64,000 nucleotides of DNA from the NCBI RefSeq assembly GCF_001544295.1, contig NZ_BCQF01000014.1:1-64000 (forward strand). Direction: 5' to 3'. Position 1 is the first letter of the stretch. Each line of letters opens with the position of its first letter. Shown here one piece after another: positions 1 through 9,056 of the stretch. The notes under the pieces are model-generated. The model was not told the DNA's origin and ran no database searches. It saw only the letters and a program-made list of their open reading frames with translations. Made by a program: the position numbers and the translations under genes. This DNA is from Enterococcus pseudoavium NBRC 100491 (lineage in GTDB: Bacteria; Bacillota; Bacilli; Lactobacillales; Enterococcaceae).

Positions 1-406
1 GCCACTTACCTTTATTATCATAGATGGATAAATATTTTGATCCGTTGAAATGGTTGTAGTAGCCTGTTGCTCGATACGTCCGTTGATACAGACTCTTTAT
101 CGAATTTCCATTTTTAAAACCAAAATCATTCCAAATCGTTCCACTACTTTTTGTGATTGTTACGTATTGGTTTGTACCGTGCCACTCACCTCCCGGCGTA
201 CCCGACACACTTGCATCCCTTTCGTTTAAGTACCCTTGCCATTTACCATTACCATCATAAATGGACAAATATTTTGATCCGTTGAAATGGTTGTAGTAGC
301 CTGTTGCTCGATATGTCCGTTGATACAGACTCTTTATCGAATTCCCACTTTTAAAGGCAAAATCATTCCAAATCGTTCCACTACTTTTTGTGATTGTTAC
401 GTATTG
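1..406 (-). repeat. Near-identical 237-bp tandem repeat encoding surface modules
   Basis: Two copies of a 237-bp (79-codon) unit are adjacent. One starts at 406, the next at 169 and runs off the window. They differ at only a few positions, while the three upstream modules of the same protein are much more divergent. This points to recent duplication or homogenisation of the last units. Confidence 0.8.
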
Positions 407-1444
407 ATTCGTTGAATGCCAAATTCCGCCTTGATTACTCGCCTTTTGAATAGTACTTTCCTTAACAATTCCTTTGAATCCTTCGTTTATATCATAAAGA
501 GCAAAATACTTACTGCCATCAAAATGATAGTACCATTCCTTAACATTAAATGTTTTTTCATTAATAGTTGTTGTGGTTCCCATTTCCTCGAGATTAATAT
601 TTTTCCAGACTTTTTGATCTTTCTTTATAACAGAATAATAATCATTAACCAAATGTTTTTTCCCTGCAGGATGTTGTCCTTTTTCGACAGCTGCTGCAGT
701 AACTATTCCAACTGTCTGATCATTCGAATCTTTCAGTAAATAATAGGTTTTTCCATCATAATGGTGGTACGATCCTTCAATTCGAAAAGTTTGATTGAGT
801 AACTGACTAGTCATTCCTTTTTCTTGAAAATCAGAAGTAAATAGAATGGCATTAGGAGAGACAATACTACCATACGTATTTGTTGCTTCTGGGAATAACT
901 TTCCTTCTTCACCCGCTACTTTTTCCACACTAGAGGCAGCGATGTAACCCAGTTTCGTAGTTGATGTACTAAGTAGAAAATAAGTTATCTCAGAATTACC
1001 GTTTATTTTTTGGGCAGAAAAAGTTTTTTGATAATTCTTGTTATTATCATTTACTCTCTCTCCATCAGGTTCTTTAAGTAACACATAATCCTTATCAGTA
1101 ATTGAAACGAAAAATTTTTCACCTACTGATTCTGTTGCAATCGTTGACCGTTGCGGTTCCTGCTCCTCTTCGGTAAGCGAAGTCTCGTCAATTGATTCAG
1201 AATTTTCAGTCGTTGTTTCCATACTTTCTGAATTCGTAGAACTAGTTGCACTGCTTGAACTTTCAGTCATTTCTTCAACAGTAGTACTAGTTGTACTGCT
1301 TAATGAATCGGTCATTTTCGTTTTTAGTTCACTTGTAGAGATCGTTTCTGTTGATACTGTTTCATCAGAATAACGGAATCCTAACAAAGGCAGACACAAA
1401 ATAATCGATAAAAATATGTTCCCCAACACTTTTTTCTTTTTCAT
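1..1444 (-). CDS. Secreted repeat-containing surface protein, C-terminus cut by window edge
   Basis: The reading frame is open from the ATG at 1444 to the window edge, giving 481 codons without a stop. Residues 1 to about 25 form a signal peptide with a lysine-rich start and a hydrophobic core. Residues about 26-105 are rich in Ser, Thr and Glu and look like a flexible linker. After that come five modules of about 79 residues; the better conserved ones contain Y-H-F-(D/N)-G-S-K-Y motifs and a following G-K-W or similar. The last two modules are almost identical. They resemble SH3-like/GW-type wall-binding modules of enterococcal and listerial surface proteins, but I am not sure of the exact family. 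No catalytic domain is visible in the part present. The gene lies just downstream of the epa-like locus, separated by a terminator. Function is inferred only as cell-surface binding. Confidence 0.75.
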   Translation of the reverse strand, partial: MKKKKVLGNIFLSIILCLPLLGFRYSDETVSTETISTSELKTKMTDSLSSTTSTTVEEMTESSSSATSSTNSESMETTTENSESIDETSLTEEEQEPQRSTIATESVGEKFFVSITDKDYVLLKEPDGERVNDNNKNYQKTFSAQKINGNSEITYFLLSTSTTKLGYIAASSVEKVAGEEGKLFPEATNTYGSIVSPNAILFTSDFQEKGMTSQLLNQTFRIEGSYHHYDGKTYYLLKDSNDQTVGIVTAAAVEKGQHPAGKKHLVNDYYSVIKKDQKVWKNINLEEMGTTTTINEKTFNVKEWYYHFDGSKYFALYDINEGFKGIVKESTIQKASNQGGIWHSTNQYVTITKSSGTIWNDFAFKSGNSIKSLYQRTYRATGYYNHFNGSKYLSIYDGNGKWQGYLNERDASVSGTPGGEWHGTNQYVTITKSSGTIWNDFGFKNGNSIKSLYQRTYRATGYYNHFNGSKYLSIYDNKGKW

Positions 1445-1489
1445 AAGCTAAAGTTAAATAATCTAATGCGACTATTTAACAACCCTCCT
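1442..1489 (-). promoter_or_regulatory. Hairpin between Shine-Dalgarno and start codon
   Basis: The only strong Shine-Dalgarno (AGGAGGG, 1489-1483) lies 38 nt upstream of the ATG at 1444, far beyond normal spacing, and a TAG directly before the ATG excludes an earlier in-frame start. Between them is a perfect 8-bp inverted repeat, GTTAAATA (1480-1473) and TATTTAAC (1460-1453), with a 12-nt loop. If it folds, the effective spacing becomes about 10 nt. Folding is inferred; the stem is A/U rich and may be only marginally stable. Confidence 0.5.
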
Positions 1490-1543
1490 ATCCCTTTATA
1501 ATATTATTATAAACATTTTATCATATTTATCGTGTTATTAAAC

Positions 1544-1573
1544 AAAAAAAGGTAATCGATTTAATCGATTACC
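1544..1573 (-). terminator. Rho-independent terminator after the last epa-like gene
   Basis: A 10-bp stem GGTAATCGAT/ATCGATTACC (1551-1560 and 1564-1573) with a 3-nt loop is followed on the minus strand by seven T residues. The stem overlaps the stop codon of the glycosyltransferase gene ending at 1569. Confidence 0.8.
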
Positions 1574-3713
1574 TTTCTATTCTCACTGAAAAATCGCCAC
1601 CAGTCCTCGTTAAATTGGGATTATAGTAAGGGTCATTTTCAATATATTTAGTCCAGCGGGCTTCCATTTGCTTTGTTTCTTTTTCAAAACGGGCTTGCTT
1701 TTCAGGTGTATTTTCATAGCCTCGTGATTGGGATTCGAAATGATATAGCTCGACTCCGTGAAGCCAAACATTATTATGACCAGCTTCATACTCCTTCAAA
1801 CAAAGATCGACATCGTTAAAGGCGACGGTCAATTCTTCATCAAAACCGCCAATCTCAACAAAATCTTCTGCTCGAATCATCAAACAAGCGGCAGTGACTG
1901 CTAAATAATCGACGTTGATCTCTAATTTACCAAAATAGCCGAAATCGCCCCTTGGGAAAGTATGATGACCATGCCCCGCTGCTCCCCCCATACCTAAGAT
2001 TACACCGGCATGCTGGATCGTATTATTAGGATAGTATAATTTGGCCCCAACACAGCCGATTCGCTCAAGCTGTGCAAAAGAGACCATCTTGGTCATCCAC
2101 TCTGGCGTGATAACCTCTGTATCATTATTTAAAAACAATAAATATTTTCCTTTTGCAACTTTAGCGGCTAAATTATTGATGCGAGAATAATTGAAGGGGA
2201 TATCAATTGATTCTACAACGAAACGTTCTCCCAATTGATTTTGATACTGAGCATAAAGTTCTTGCATCTCAGGTTGATCACTACCATTATCAGCCATGAT
2301 AATTTCGTAATTTGGATACGTCGTTTTTTCGATAATCGAATCCAAACAGCGTTTCACATCGTCATAACCATTTCGGGTGGGAATAATCACACTCACTAAA
2401 TCCTCTGAAAGTACTTTATAATCTACATCATACAAGCCATTCCCCGCTGCATGGTTAACAGTCGCTTGCAGGCCGCGGCGTTTGATCGCATCTTTCACAG
2501 CTTTCAAGCCGGCATCAAAAGCATAGCTCTTCGTTGACTGATCCGCAGCGGTGGAACTCGGTAAAATACGCCAGTAGTATAAAATTTGTGGAATATGAGC
2601 GATTCGATCAGCTGTTGTTTGCTCGGTAAAACGTAAGACCAAATCATAATCTTGTGAGCCCTCATATCCGACCCGAAAACCACCGATTTCTTCCATGATC
2701 GAGCGACGATAGACTCCTAAGTGCGAAATGTAATTTGTTCCTAATAATAAATCTGGCGACCAATCCGGTTTGAACGCTGGATCGAAACGCTTCCCAGCCA
2801 TATCGATCTTATCTTCATCGCTATAGATTAAATCAAGCTCGTGATTTTTATTTAACAGCTTGGCTACTTCATACAAAGCAATCGGAGCTAATTCATCGTC
2901 ATTATCCAATAATGCAACAAAATCCCCTGTTGCAATTTCTAAGGCCGAATTGGTTGCCTTAGAGATATGTCCATTCTCCGTACGAAATACTACTTTGATG
3001 CGTGAATCTTGTGCAGCATATTTTTCCAATAAGGGTCTGACTGAAACATCGGTCGAATGGTCGTCCGCCATACAAAGTTCCCAGTTAGGATAAAACTGAT
3101 TTTGCACGGATTCAATACATTTTTCTAACCATTTCTCTTCGACATTGTAGACAGGCATCAAAATTGAAATGAGCGGCTGATAATCAAAATTCGCGATTTC
3201 TGCTTCAATAGCCTTTACATCCCAATTTTCATTATCAGTAATCCATTGCTGATAACGCTCATCGGATTGTTTAGTTTGATCTAATTTGATACGTCGCAGT
3301 GTATTTTTTAAGCCATTGCGTTTTAAATAGCCGAATCCTTTACGAGCCTTGCCGTAAAAATTATGCAATTGCGAAGGTTGTCTTACTTCCTTCACAATAT
3401 TTTCTTTTGGAATAAAGACTTGCGTCTGCTGCTCATCGTTAAAGTTAAACGCGACAATAATTGGTCCGGCGGGATCATTGACTTCGACTGTCATGCTAAA
3501 GCCCATTTGCAAACTGGCACTTGTTTTATGCGCCGCGGCCACATCCGAACGGGGATAGAATTCCGTTTTATCATTAATCACATTATCTGAAGCAAGTTCA
3601 ATTTCTGGAACTTGCTTTGAAATCAAATCAAGCGCCCATCCTTTTATTTCTAGCAGCTTTGTTTTGGGCTGATAACTGCATTGATCAATGCAAACTTGTT
3701 GCTTTTTTGTCAT
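1569..3713 (-). CDS. epaO: Tandem-domain GT2 glycosyltransferase (EpaO-like)
   Basis: This 714-residue protein probably adds sugars to the rhamnose-rich Epa polysaccharide at the inner face of the membrane. An N-terminal beta-rich region (about 1-120) with an IKGWAL motif precedes two GT2 domains, about 180-425 and 440-690. Both keep acidic metal-binding motifs: DNDD near 270-273 and NNDTE near 529-533. No membrane segments are seen. A TTG lies one codon upstream, but the ATG at 3713 follows a GGGGG-rich ribosome binding site at good distance, so I chose the ATG. The gene starts 5 nt after the stop of its paralogue, so the two are co-transcribed. The symbol is given by gene order; the linkage formed is unknown. 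Confidence 0.8.
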   Translation of the reverse strand: MTKKQQVCIDQCSYQPKTKLLEIKGWALDLISKQVPEIELASDNVINDKTEFYPRSDVAAAHKTSASLQMGFSMTVEVNDPAGPIIVAFNFNDEQQTQVFIPKENIVKEVRQPSQLHNFYGKARKGFGYLKRNGLKNTLRRIKLDQTKQSDERYQQWITDNENWDVKAIEAEIANFDYQPLISILMPVYNVEEKWLEKCIESVQNQFYPNWELCMADDHSTDVSVRPLLEKYAAQDSRIKVVFRTENGHISKATNSALEIATGDFVALLDNDDELAPIALYEVAKLLNKNHELDLIYSDEDKIDMAGKRFDPAFKPDWSPDLLLGTNYISHLGVYRRSIMEEIGGFRVGYEGSQDYDLVLRFTEQTTADRIAHIPQILYYWRILPSSTAADQSTKSYAFDAGLKAVKDAIKRRGLQATVNHAAGNGLYDVDYKVLSEDLVSVIIPTRNGYDDVKRCLDSIIEKTTYPNYEIIMADNGSDQPEMQELYAQYQNQLGERFVVESIDIPFNYSRINNLAAKVAKGKYLLFLNNDTEVITPEWMTKMVSFAQLERIGCVGAKLYYPNNTIQHAGVILGMGGAAGHGHHTFPRGDFGYFGKLEINVDYLAVTAACLMIRAEDFVEIGGFDEELTVAFNDVDLCLKEYEAGHNNVWLHGVELYHFESQSRGYENTPEKQARFEKETKQMEARWTKYIENDPYYNPNLTRTGGDFSVRIER

Positions 3714-3718
3714 CAAAA

Positions 3719-6700
3719 TTAACCCCCTATGCTGAATTGATTTGGATTGATTAATGGATCATTCAATTCTTGCGAATATTTATTAGTTAAGGTAGCGTAA
3801 GCTTCTTGTTTTACAGCAAAATGATTTTCTCCTGGATAGCGCATTTCAAAATAAGGATCGAAAACCATTTTTTTGTTTTCTTTGGCTAAGCGAATCGAGA
3901 AATCAATTCCTTTGATCTGAGTTGGCAATGACAGATCAAACCCGGCTAGTGCAAGAAAGTCCTCTTTACGCAAAATGAGCATATCCTCAGTCGCCGTATA
4001 GATTTCACGCGGCAGTGCGGGACGGAAATAAGTTCCGATCGTCTTATTTGAAAGACCTTGTTGCTCGTAAACAACTCGTTCATTGGCAGGATCTAAAACG
4101 ACCCCACAATTTAAAATAGCCTCATCTTTACTGATAATTTTTCCCGTAACTGCTCCGACTTCAGGCAAGCGAACAAAATTCAAGGCTTCTTTTAGCCAAG
4201 TAGGCTTCGTTGGGGTTAAATTTTCACCTAAAAAGACTAAAAATTCGCCCGTAGCTTCACGAGCTAATTCATTCTCATTCTGACCAGTAAACGTCCGAAT
4301 CCGCGAATCTGCCAGATTTGAACGGTTCGTCAAAATTTCGAAATCATTCCATTCCGTCGTCAACAATTCTTGGAGCTGTTTTTCACTAGTTTGCCCACTT
4401 AAAATAATTGAAACTTTAGGTTCAGTTTCATACTTGAAATCAATTTTATAGGCGCCATAATTTTTCGTCATCGTGACGGCACCATCAAGCTTCCGCCGTT
4501 CAAGGGCCGCTTGTAAAGCATTTTGACCAGCGATATAAGCATATTCCTTACTTTGAGGATCCATCGCCACTGAGGTTTCAATTGTTCGCCAATGATAAAG
4601 AATGTTAGGGATATGATAGATTTCTTTAGCAGCTTCGGTTGCTCGTAACACAAAATCATAATCTTGGCTGCCGTTAAACTCTGTTCGTAAACCGCCAATG
4701 GTGTCTATGATCGAGCGTTTGACGACGACAAAATGAGTAATGTAGTTATGACCTAGTAGTAAGGTTTCATTCCAATTTGGTTTGAAGAAAGGATCAAAGC
4801 GTTTACCGCTCATGGATAATTTGTCCTCGTCGGTATAAATAAATTCACGATTTTGATCTTCATTCAAGGCATTCACGACTGCCAGTAATGCCGTATCGGC
4901 TAAAATGTCATCATTATCTAAAAAGCCGATGTACTCGCCCGTCGCAATTTCAATCGCTGAATTGGTTGCTTCTGAAATGTGACCATTTTTTTCTCGCAAA
5001 ACAATTTTGATTCGTTCATCAGTTGCTGCTAGTTCTTGCAATAGCGGCTTGATATGCGCTTTAGGTGACGCATCGTCTGCTAAGCAAAGTTCCCAATTAG
5101 GATAGATTTGATCCGTCAGAGACTTCACACAAGCCCGCAACCATTTTTCATCAACATTATAGACTGGCACGACTAAAGAAATTTTAGGCTGGAAGGCCAG
5201 ACTGTCCAACGTCGCGATCAATTGCGTCCTCGTCGGTTCTTCAACTTTGAGCATCCACTCTTCGTAGTTAGCACTTTGCTGTTTTGAGCGTTGATAATTT
5301 TTAAGCGCTCCAGAAAAGCCATTGCGTTTGATTGAGCCTAATAAATGGCGAACTTTTCTCGTGACCGGTGTGTTTTTAGTTTTCGTTATTTTAGCTAAAA
5401 CAGGATAGATTTGATCTTGATCATCTACCGCAAATAACTTCAACTCATCCATCACTTGCAGATTTTTCGCAGTCAAAATAAAACCAAATTTTTCTGTTGA
5501 ATCAATGCCGAAAACTTCATTGACATCTGGGCGATAGATTGGATTGACTTGCAACGGATTAACCGATTCAGCTAGCAAATAGCTCAACGGTAGCTGGTTA
5601 GCTTCTGAGAATCCCCAGCCTTTAATGATTACTTCGTTTTCTGACTCATTATTTTCGATTGATTCAACGGTCAATTTGATGCCTGCGATTTCACTTCCCG
5701 CTTCAGTATAAGGAATCTTACTTAATTGATACTCATGTTGATCCAAGTAGCTAAGTTTCAAGGATAGCAACCGATTTTTTATCTGCTCCTTCGCTACATC
5801 CTTCATGACCTTCACTTCTGATGGAAAAAATTCCTCTTCATTTAAGACATTTACGTTCACCGTAAATTCTTTACCGGCTACCAATGCACCGTCAATGATC
5901 ACATACGGTTCTTCAGTAATTTCTGGAAACATCAGCAGATCTTCTTGGTACCACGAAGCGTTCGTTTCTTCAATCTCCAGTAATTTATTATCAACGACTA
6001 CCGATAATTGGATTGTTGCTGGAACTTTCCCGATGACGATTCGTAATTTCTCCGCATTCTCAGGGGCCTGATGAACGGTCGTTTTATTTTCACCGCTTTG
6101 ATTATTAAAGATGTAGGGTTCTATCGTGAATTTTCCGTCCAGCAAATAGGCCAACTGCATCTGTTTATTATAATTCGAATTAATTGGTTCCACTCGTTCA
6201 GGAGTTTTAACTGATTCTTTACGCAAAGCATAGAAATACTGATACACTTCTCCAAAAGGACGCTTTTTAAAATCATACCGCACCATTTGCGGTAATTCTT
6301 CATAACTAGCAGGTAATTCATTTTGACCAACTTGCGAATAAGTAAAGTCTTCTCTGCGAATCGATAGACCCAGCCGTTCAAATAATTCTTCAAAACCCTT
6401 TTGTGTGTAAAAACTGTTGTGGGTTCGGTCTAAGAGACCATATTCTTTCCAGTCCAGTTTATTATTAAACAAATCAATCAAGACCGAGTTATGAGCCAAA
6501 TTAGGGAAGGTCAGTAAAATTTCACCGTTTGGTGCTAAAAACTTACTGGCTTCCTGCAAGGCTTTTTCCGAATCTGTTAAGTGCTCTAGAACATCTGCGA
6601 AAATAATAAAATCAAACTGCTTATCAGCAAAATAAGTACTCCATTTGTACTCTTCGATATTTCCTAAAAAGCCGTCCTGGGCAAAGCCCATGACGTGCTC

Positions 6701-6880
6701 ATATAAGACCGAATCAAATTCCACGATCGAAACTTCACATTTTTTTTTATTAATCAAGTATTGGGTCATGCGGCCATTCCCTGGACCAAACTCTAAAACA
6801 GTGGAACCTTCCGTAATTTGACTAATGATCTTTCCAACACTTGTATGCTCTTCCAGTGACAAATCAAAATCATACTTCAT
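3719..6880 (-). CDS. epaN: Methyltransferase-GT2 fusion glycosyltransferase (EpaN-like)
   Basis: This 1053-residue multidomain protein belongs to the Epa cluster. Residues about 10-215 are a class I SAM-dependent methyltransferase with the glycine motif LEFGPGNG near 29-36. A beta-rich middle follows, then a region (about 400-500) like the N-terminus of the neighbouring EpaO-like protein. A GT2 domain at about 564-800 has an intact DNDD motif near 655-658. The last region (about 820-1050) has the GT2 fold pattern but reads GENL where the acidic motif should be, so it is probably not catalytic. A GTG at 6901 inside the upstream gene opens the frame earlier, but the ATG at 6880 has GGAAGGA 12 nt upstream and fits the operon better. 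Acceptor and methylation target are unknown. Confidence 0.8.
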   Translation of the reverse strand: MKYDFDLSLEEHTSVGKIISQITEGSTVLEFGPGNGRMTQYLINKKKCEVSIVEFDSVLYEHVMGFAQDGFLGNIEEYKWSTYFADKQFDFIIFADVLEHLTDSEKALQEASKFLAPNGEILLTFPNLAHNSVLIDLFNNKLDWKEYGLLDRTHNSFYTQKGFEELFERLGLSIRREDFTYSQVGQNELPASYEELPQMVRYDFKKRPFGEVYQYFYALRKESVKTPERVEPINSNYNKQMQLAYLLDGKFTIEPYIFNNQSGENKTTVHQAPENAEKLRIVIGKVPATIQLSVVVDNKLLEIEETNASWYQEDLLMFPEITEEPYVIIDGALVAGKEFTVNVNVLNEEEFFPSEVKVMKDVAKEQIKNRLLSLKLSYLDQHEYQLSKIPYTEAGSEIAGIKLTVESIENNESENEVIIKGWGFSEANQLPLSYLLAESVNPLQVNPIYRPDVNEVFGIDSTEKFGFILTAKNLQVMDELKLFAVDDQDQIYPVLAKITKTKNTPVTRKVRHLLGSIKRNGFSGALKNYQRSKQQSANYEEWMLKVEEPTRTQLIATLDSLAFQPKISLVVPVYNVDEKWLRACVKSLTDQIYPNWELCLADDASPKAHIKPLLQELAATDERIKIVLREKNGHISEATNSAIEIATGEYIGFLDNDDILADTALLAVVNALNEDQNREFIYTDEDKLSMSGKRFDPFFKPNWNETLLLGHNYITHFVVVKRSIIDTIGGLRTEFNGSQDYDFVLRATEAAKEIYHIPNILYHWRTIETSVAMDPQSKEYAYIAGQNALQAALERRKLDGAVTMTKNYGAYKIDFKYETEPKVSIILSGQTSEKQLQELLTTEWNDFEILTNRSNLADSRIRTFTGQNENELAREATGEFLVFLGENLTPTKPTWLKEALNFVRLPEVGAVTGKIISKDEAILNCGVVLDPANERVVYEQQGLSNKTIGTYFRPALPREIYTATEDMLILRKEDFLALAGFDLSLPTQIKGIDFSIRLAKENKKMVFDPYFEMRYPGENHFAVKQEAYATLTNKYSQELNDPLINPNQFSIGG

Positions 6881-6882
6881 AA

Positions 6883-8088
6883 TTAAATCGTATCCTTCCA
6901 CTTGTGATCCAAAACAACGATGCCTTCGCCGACGTATTTGCCAGAAATGAACATAGTCAAATAGCGGGTCTTATAAACCAACGGCACCGTGGCATTTTCT
7001 TCAAAAAGGGCTACGTCAAAGTAATACTCCCCGCCTAAAAGGGCCATTTTTTCATATTCTAGATAAAAGACATTCTCACCCTTTTTCCAAGGAATCGACT
7101 CTTCATCCAATAAAGTGTTTAGTCCGCAAACATAATTATTATCAACGGTTCGAATCGCCACTCCCAGAACCGGTTGTTTGATCGAATCATCCTTCACGTT
7201 ATACGTTACTTTCACCACGACTTTACTGTCCTGTTCGACTATTTCCAAAGGCTGTAGGTCCCCATCTAATAACTCAGCAGATTTGACTTCTACAATATCG
7301 TAAGCAGAAAATTCCTCTGAAGTAGAATTATCCCGATCCACAGTTTTTAATGATTTTTTCTTTAAGAAGTTTTCGTAAGTCTCGGTGATTTCCATCGTTT
7401 CACCTTCTGCTTCAACGACTCCATTTTTCAACCAATAGACCCGGTCGCAAAAACGGCGAACCGCATTAACATCATGAGAAACGAATAGAATCGTTTTACC
7501 AGCGTTACGCAGCTCGGTAAATTTTTCCATACATTTTAACTGGAATTCTAAATCCCCGACTGCCAAGGCTTCATCAACGATCAAAATATCAGGATCAACA
7601 TTAATAGCTACAGCAAAGGCTAAACGCACAAACATCCCGCTGGAATAAGTTTTAACTGGCTGATACAAGTGATCGCCAATATCGGCGAAATTAATGATAT
7701 CATCAACCTTTTCCTGCATTTCTTCGCGGGAAAAGCCTAAAACCATCCCATTAAGGAAAATATTTTCGTAGCCGCTGTATTCAGGATTGAATCCTGAACC
7801 CAATTCTAACAACGCAGCAATGTTACCGATGATTTTGACCTCGCCGGCTGAGGGAGTTAAAACTCCTGTGATGATCTTCAAAATGGTCGATTTACCTGAA
7901 CCATTTTCCCCGATAAACCCGATCATTTCACCCTTTTTTACTTCGATATTTACATCGTTCAACGCATAGAAAACTTCATGATAGGTTTTTCTAGTCAGGC
8001 TAAGCGCTTCTTTTAAACGATCCGAAGGCTTTTTATACATATCATATTTCTTTGTTAAGTGGTTAATTTCAATTACTGTTTCAGTCAT
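6883..8088 (-). CDS. epaM: ABC transporter ATPase for polysaccharide export (EpaM/Wzt-like)
   Basis: This 401-residue protein is the ATPase of an ABC-2 exporter that flips lipid-linked polysaccharide across the membrane. Residues 1 to about 240 form the nucleotide-binding domain: Walker A GENGSGKS, signature YSSGM, and Walker B followed by DEALAVGD, as in the TagH/Wzt group. The last about 150 residues are a beta-rich extension like the carbohydrate-binding domain of Wzt proteins that recognise chain ends. The ATG at 8088 has AAGGAG 10 nt upstream. It follows the permease gene by 14 nt and precedes the methyltransferase fusion by 2 nt, so the three are surely one operon. Confidence 0.9.
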   Translation of the reverse strand: MTETVIEINHLTKKYDMYKKPSDRLKEALSLTRKTYHEVFYALNDVNIEVKKGEMIGFIGENGSGKSTILKIITGVLTPSAGEVKIIGNIAALLELGSGFNPEYSGYENIFLNGMVLGFSREEMQEKVDDIINFADIGDHLYQPVKTYSSGMFVRLAFAVAINVDPDILIVDEALAVGDLEFQLKCMEKFTELRNAGKTILFVSHDVNAVRRFCDRVYWLKNGVVEAEGETMEITETYENFLKKKSLKTVDRDNSTSEEFSAYDIVEVKSAELLDGDLQPLEIVEQDSKVVVKVTYNVKDDSIKQPVLGVAIRTVDNNYVCGLNTLLDEESIPWKKGENVFYLEYEKMALLGGEYYFDVALFEENATVPLVYKTRYLTMFISGKYVGEGIVVLDHKWKDTI

Positions 8089-8102
8089 TTAATTTTATCT
8101 CC

Positions 8103-8915
8103 TTACAGAACATCAGAAAAATGTGGTTTCAAGCGTTTAAAGACGACACTGCCGACCACTAATAGAATCAAGGTCACAACCCAAAAGTAGATTGTTAATA
8201 ATGGTTTTTCCCAAAACCATTGTTCCCCAAAGAACGCATCACGATAACCTTGGACAACATAAAACATTGGATTGAATTTTAAAATAAATTGGATCGTAGG
8301 ATGTGCCGCAAATTGGTTGATACTCCATAGTACCGGTGTTCCCCACATCAATGCTTGCATGATCACGCCGATAAATTGGTTGATATCTGGGAAAAACGGC
8401 TGAATTGAAGAAGTGATCCACGTCAAACCGGTCAAGAACATCATCATAGCGAATAGGTAATAAAGCAGCTGCAGCAAATGCAGGCTAGGAATTGCATGAT
8501 TAAAAATTGCTACAATCAAAGCAATTACAATGAAAAAGACATGCATGAACAAAGCTGAGAATAATTTGACCGATGGCAAGATTCGGATATTGAACACGAC
8601 TTTTTTGACTAAATAGCTGTATTCACGAAAAACATTGGTAGCTGAACCTAAGACTTCAGAAAAATACATCCATGGAACCAACCCGGTTAATAAGAAGACG
8701 ATAAAGGGATATTTTCCATCTGTCATCGCCGCTTTAAAACCGACTCCAAACACAAACCAATAGGTCACAACCATTACCAAAGGATTAGCAAAAGCCCAAA
8801 AAATCCCTAAGGCGGAGCCAGCATAGCGTGCTTTGAAATCATTGACTGAAAATTGTTTCAATAAGGTACGATTTTGATAAATTTCTTTAAAAAAACTCAG
8901 TAAGTCTTTGAACAT
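8103..8915 (-). CDS. epaL: ABC-2 permease for polysaccharide export (EpaL/Wzm-like)
   Basis: This 270-residue integral membrane protein has about six hydrophobic segments and the ABC-2 pattern, including FKARYAGSALGIFWAFANP near the N-terminus, typical of TagG/Wzm permeases. With the ATPase encoded next to it, it should export undecaprenyl-linked Epa polysaccharide. The frame could start at an ATG at 8930, but that has no ribosome binding site, whereas the ATG at 8915 is preceded by GAGAGG at 7 nt; I chose 8915. It is the first gene of a unit that has its own promoter. Confidence 0.9.
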   Translation of the reverse strand: MFKDLLSFFKEIYQNRTLLKQFSVNDFKARYAGSALGIFWAFANPLVMVVTYWFVFGVGFKAAMTDGKYPFIVFLLTGLVPWMYFSEVLGSATNVFREYSYLVKKVVFNIRILPSVKLFSALFMHVFFIVIALIVAIFNHAIPSLHLLQLLYYLFAMMMFLTGLTWITSSIQPFFPDINQFIGVIMQALMWGTPVLWSINQFAAHPTIQFILKFNPMFYVVQGYRDAFFGEQWFWEKPLLTIYFWVVTLILLVVGSVVFKRLKPHFSDVL

Positions 8916-8973
8916 TTTTTTACCTCTCATCTAAAGCTTTAATTTATTATTTCTACAGTTGATTAACGTTATT

Positions 8974-9002
8974 ATTCTACAGAAAGATATATGTAAAAGC
9001 AA
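8974..9002 (-). promoter_or_regulatory. Promoter for the exporter-glycosyltransferase unit
   Basis: TTGCTT, a 17-bp spacer and TAGAAT lie about 60 bp upstream of the Wzm-like gene and just after a terminator. This arrangement supports a separate transcription unit. Not experimentally shown. Confidence 0.55.
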
Positions 9003-9010
9003 GGTCACAC

Positions 9011-9046
9011 AAAAAAAGCTTAGATGCTTATAAACATCTAAACTTA
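9011..9046 (-). terminator. Rho-independent terminator after the EpaK-like gene
   Basis: TTAGATG/CATCTAA stem (9020-9026 and 9035-9041), extended by outer pairs, followed on the minus strand by seven T residues (9017-9011). It separates the EpaK-like gene from the exporter genes. Confidence 0.75.
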
Positions 9047-9056
9047 TTTTTAACAA

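Noticed and set aside
1-406. CRISPR-like repeat array
   Set aside because: The 237-bp units are in frame and code for protein modules; there are no short repeats with unique spacers.
416-739. Plus-strand open frame of 107 codons
   Set aside because: It is antisense to the repeat-rich surface protein, has no binding site and a composition like a shadow frame.
6880-6901. Frameshift or overlap between the Wzt-like and EpaN-like genes
   Set aside because: The longer frame begins with a GTG inside the upstream gene; the ATG at 6880 has a good binding site, so the genes are simply adjacent.
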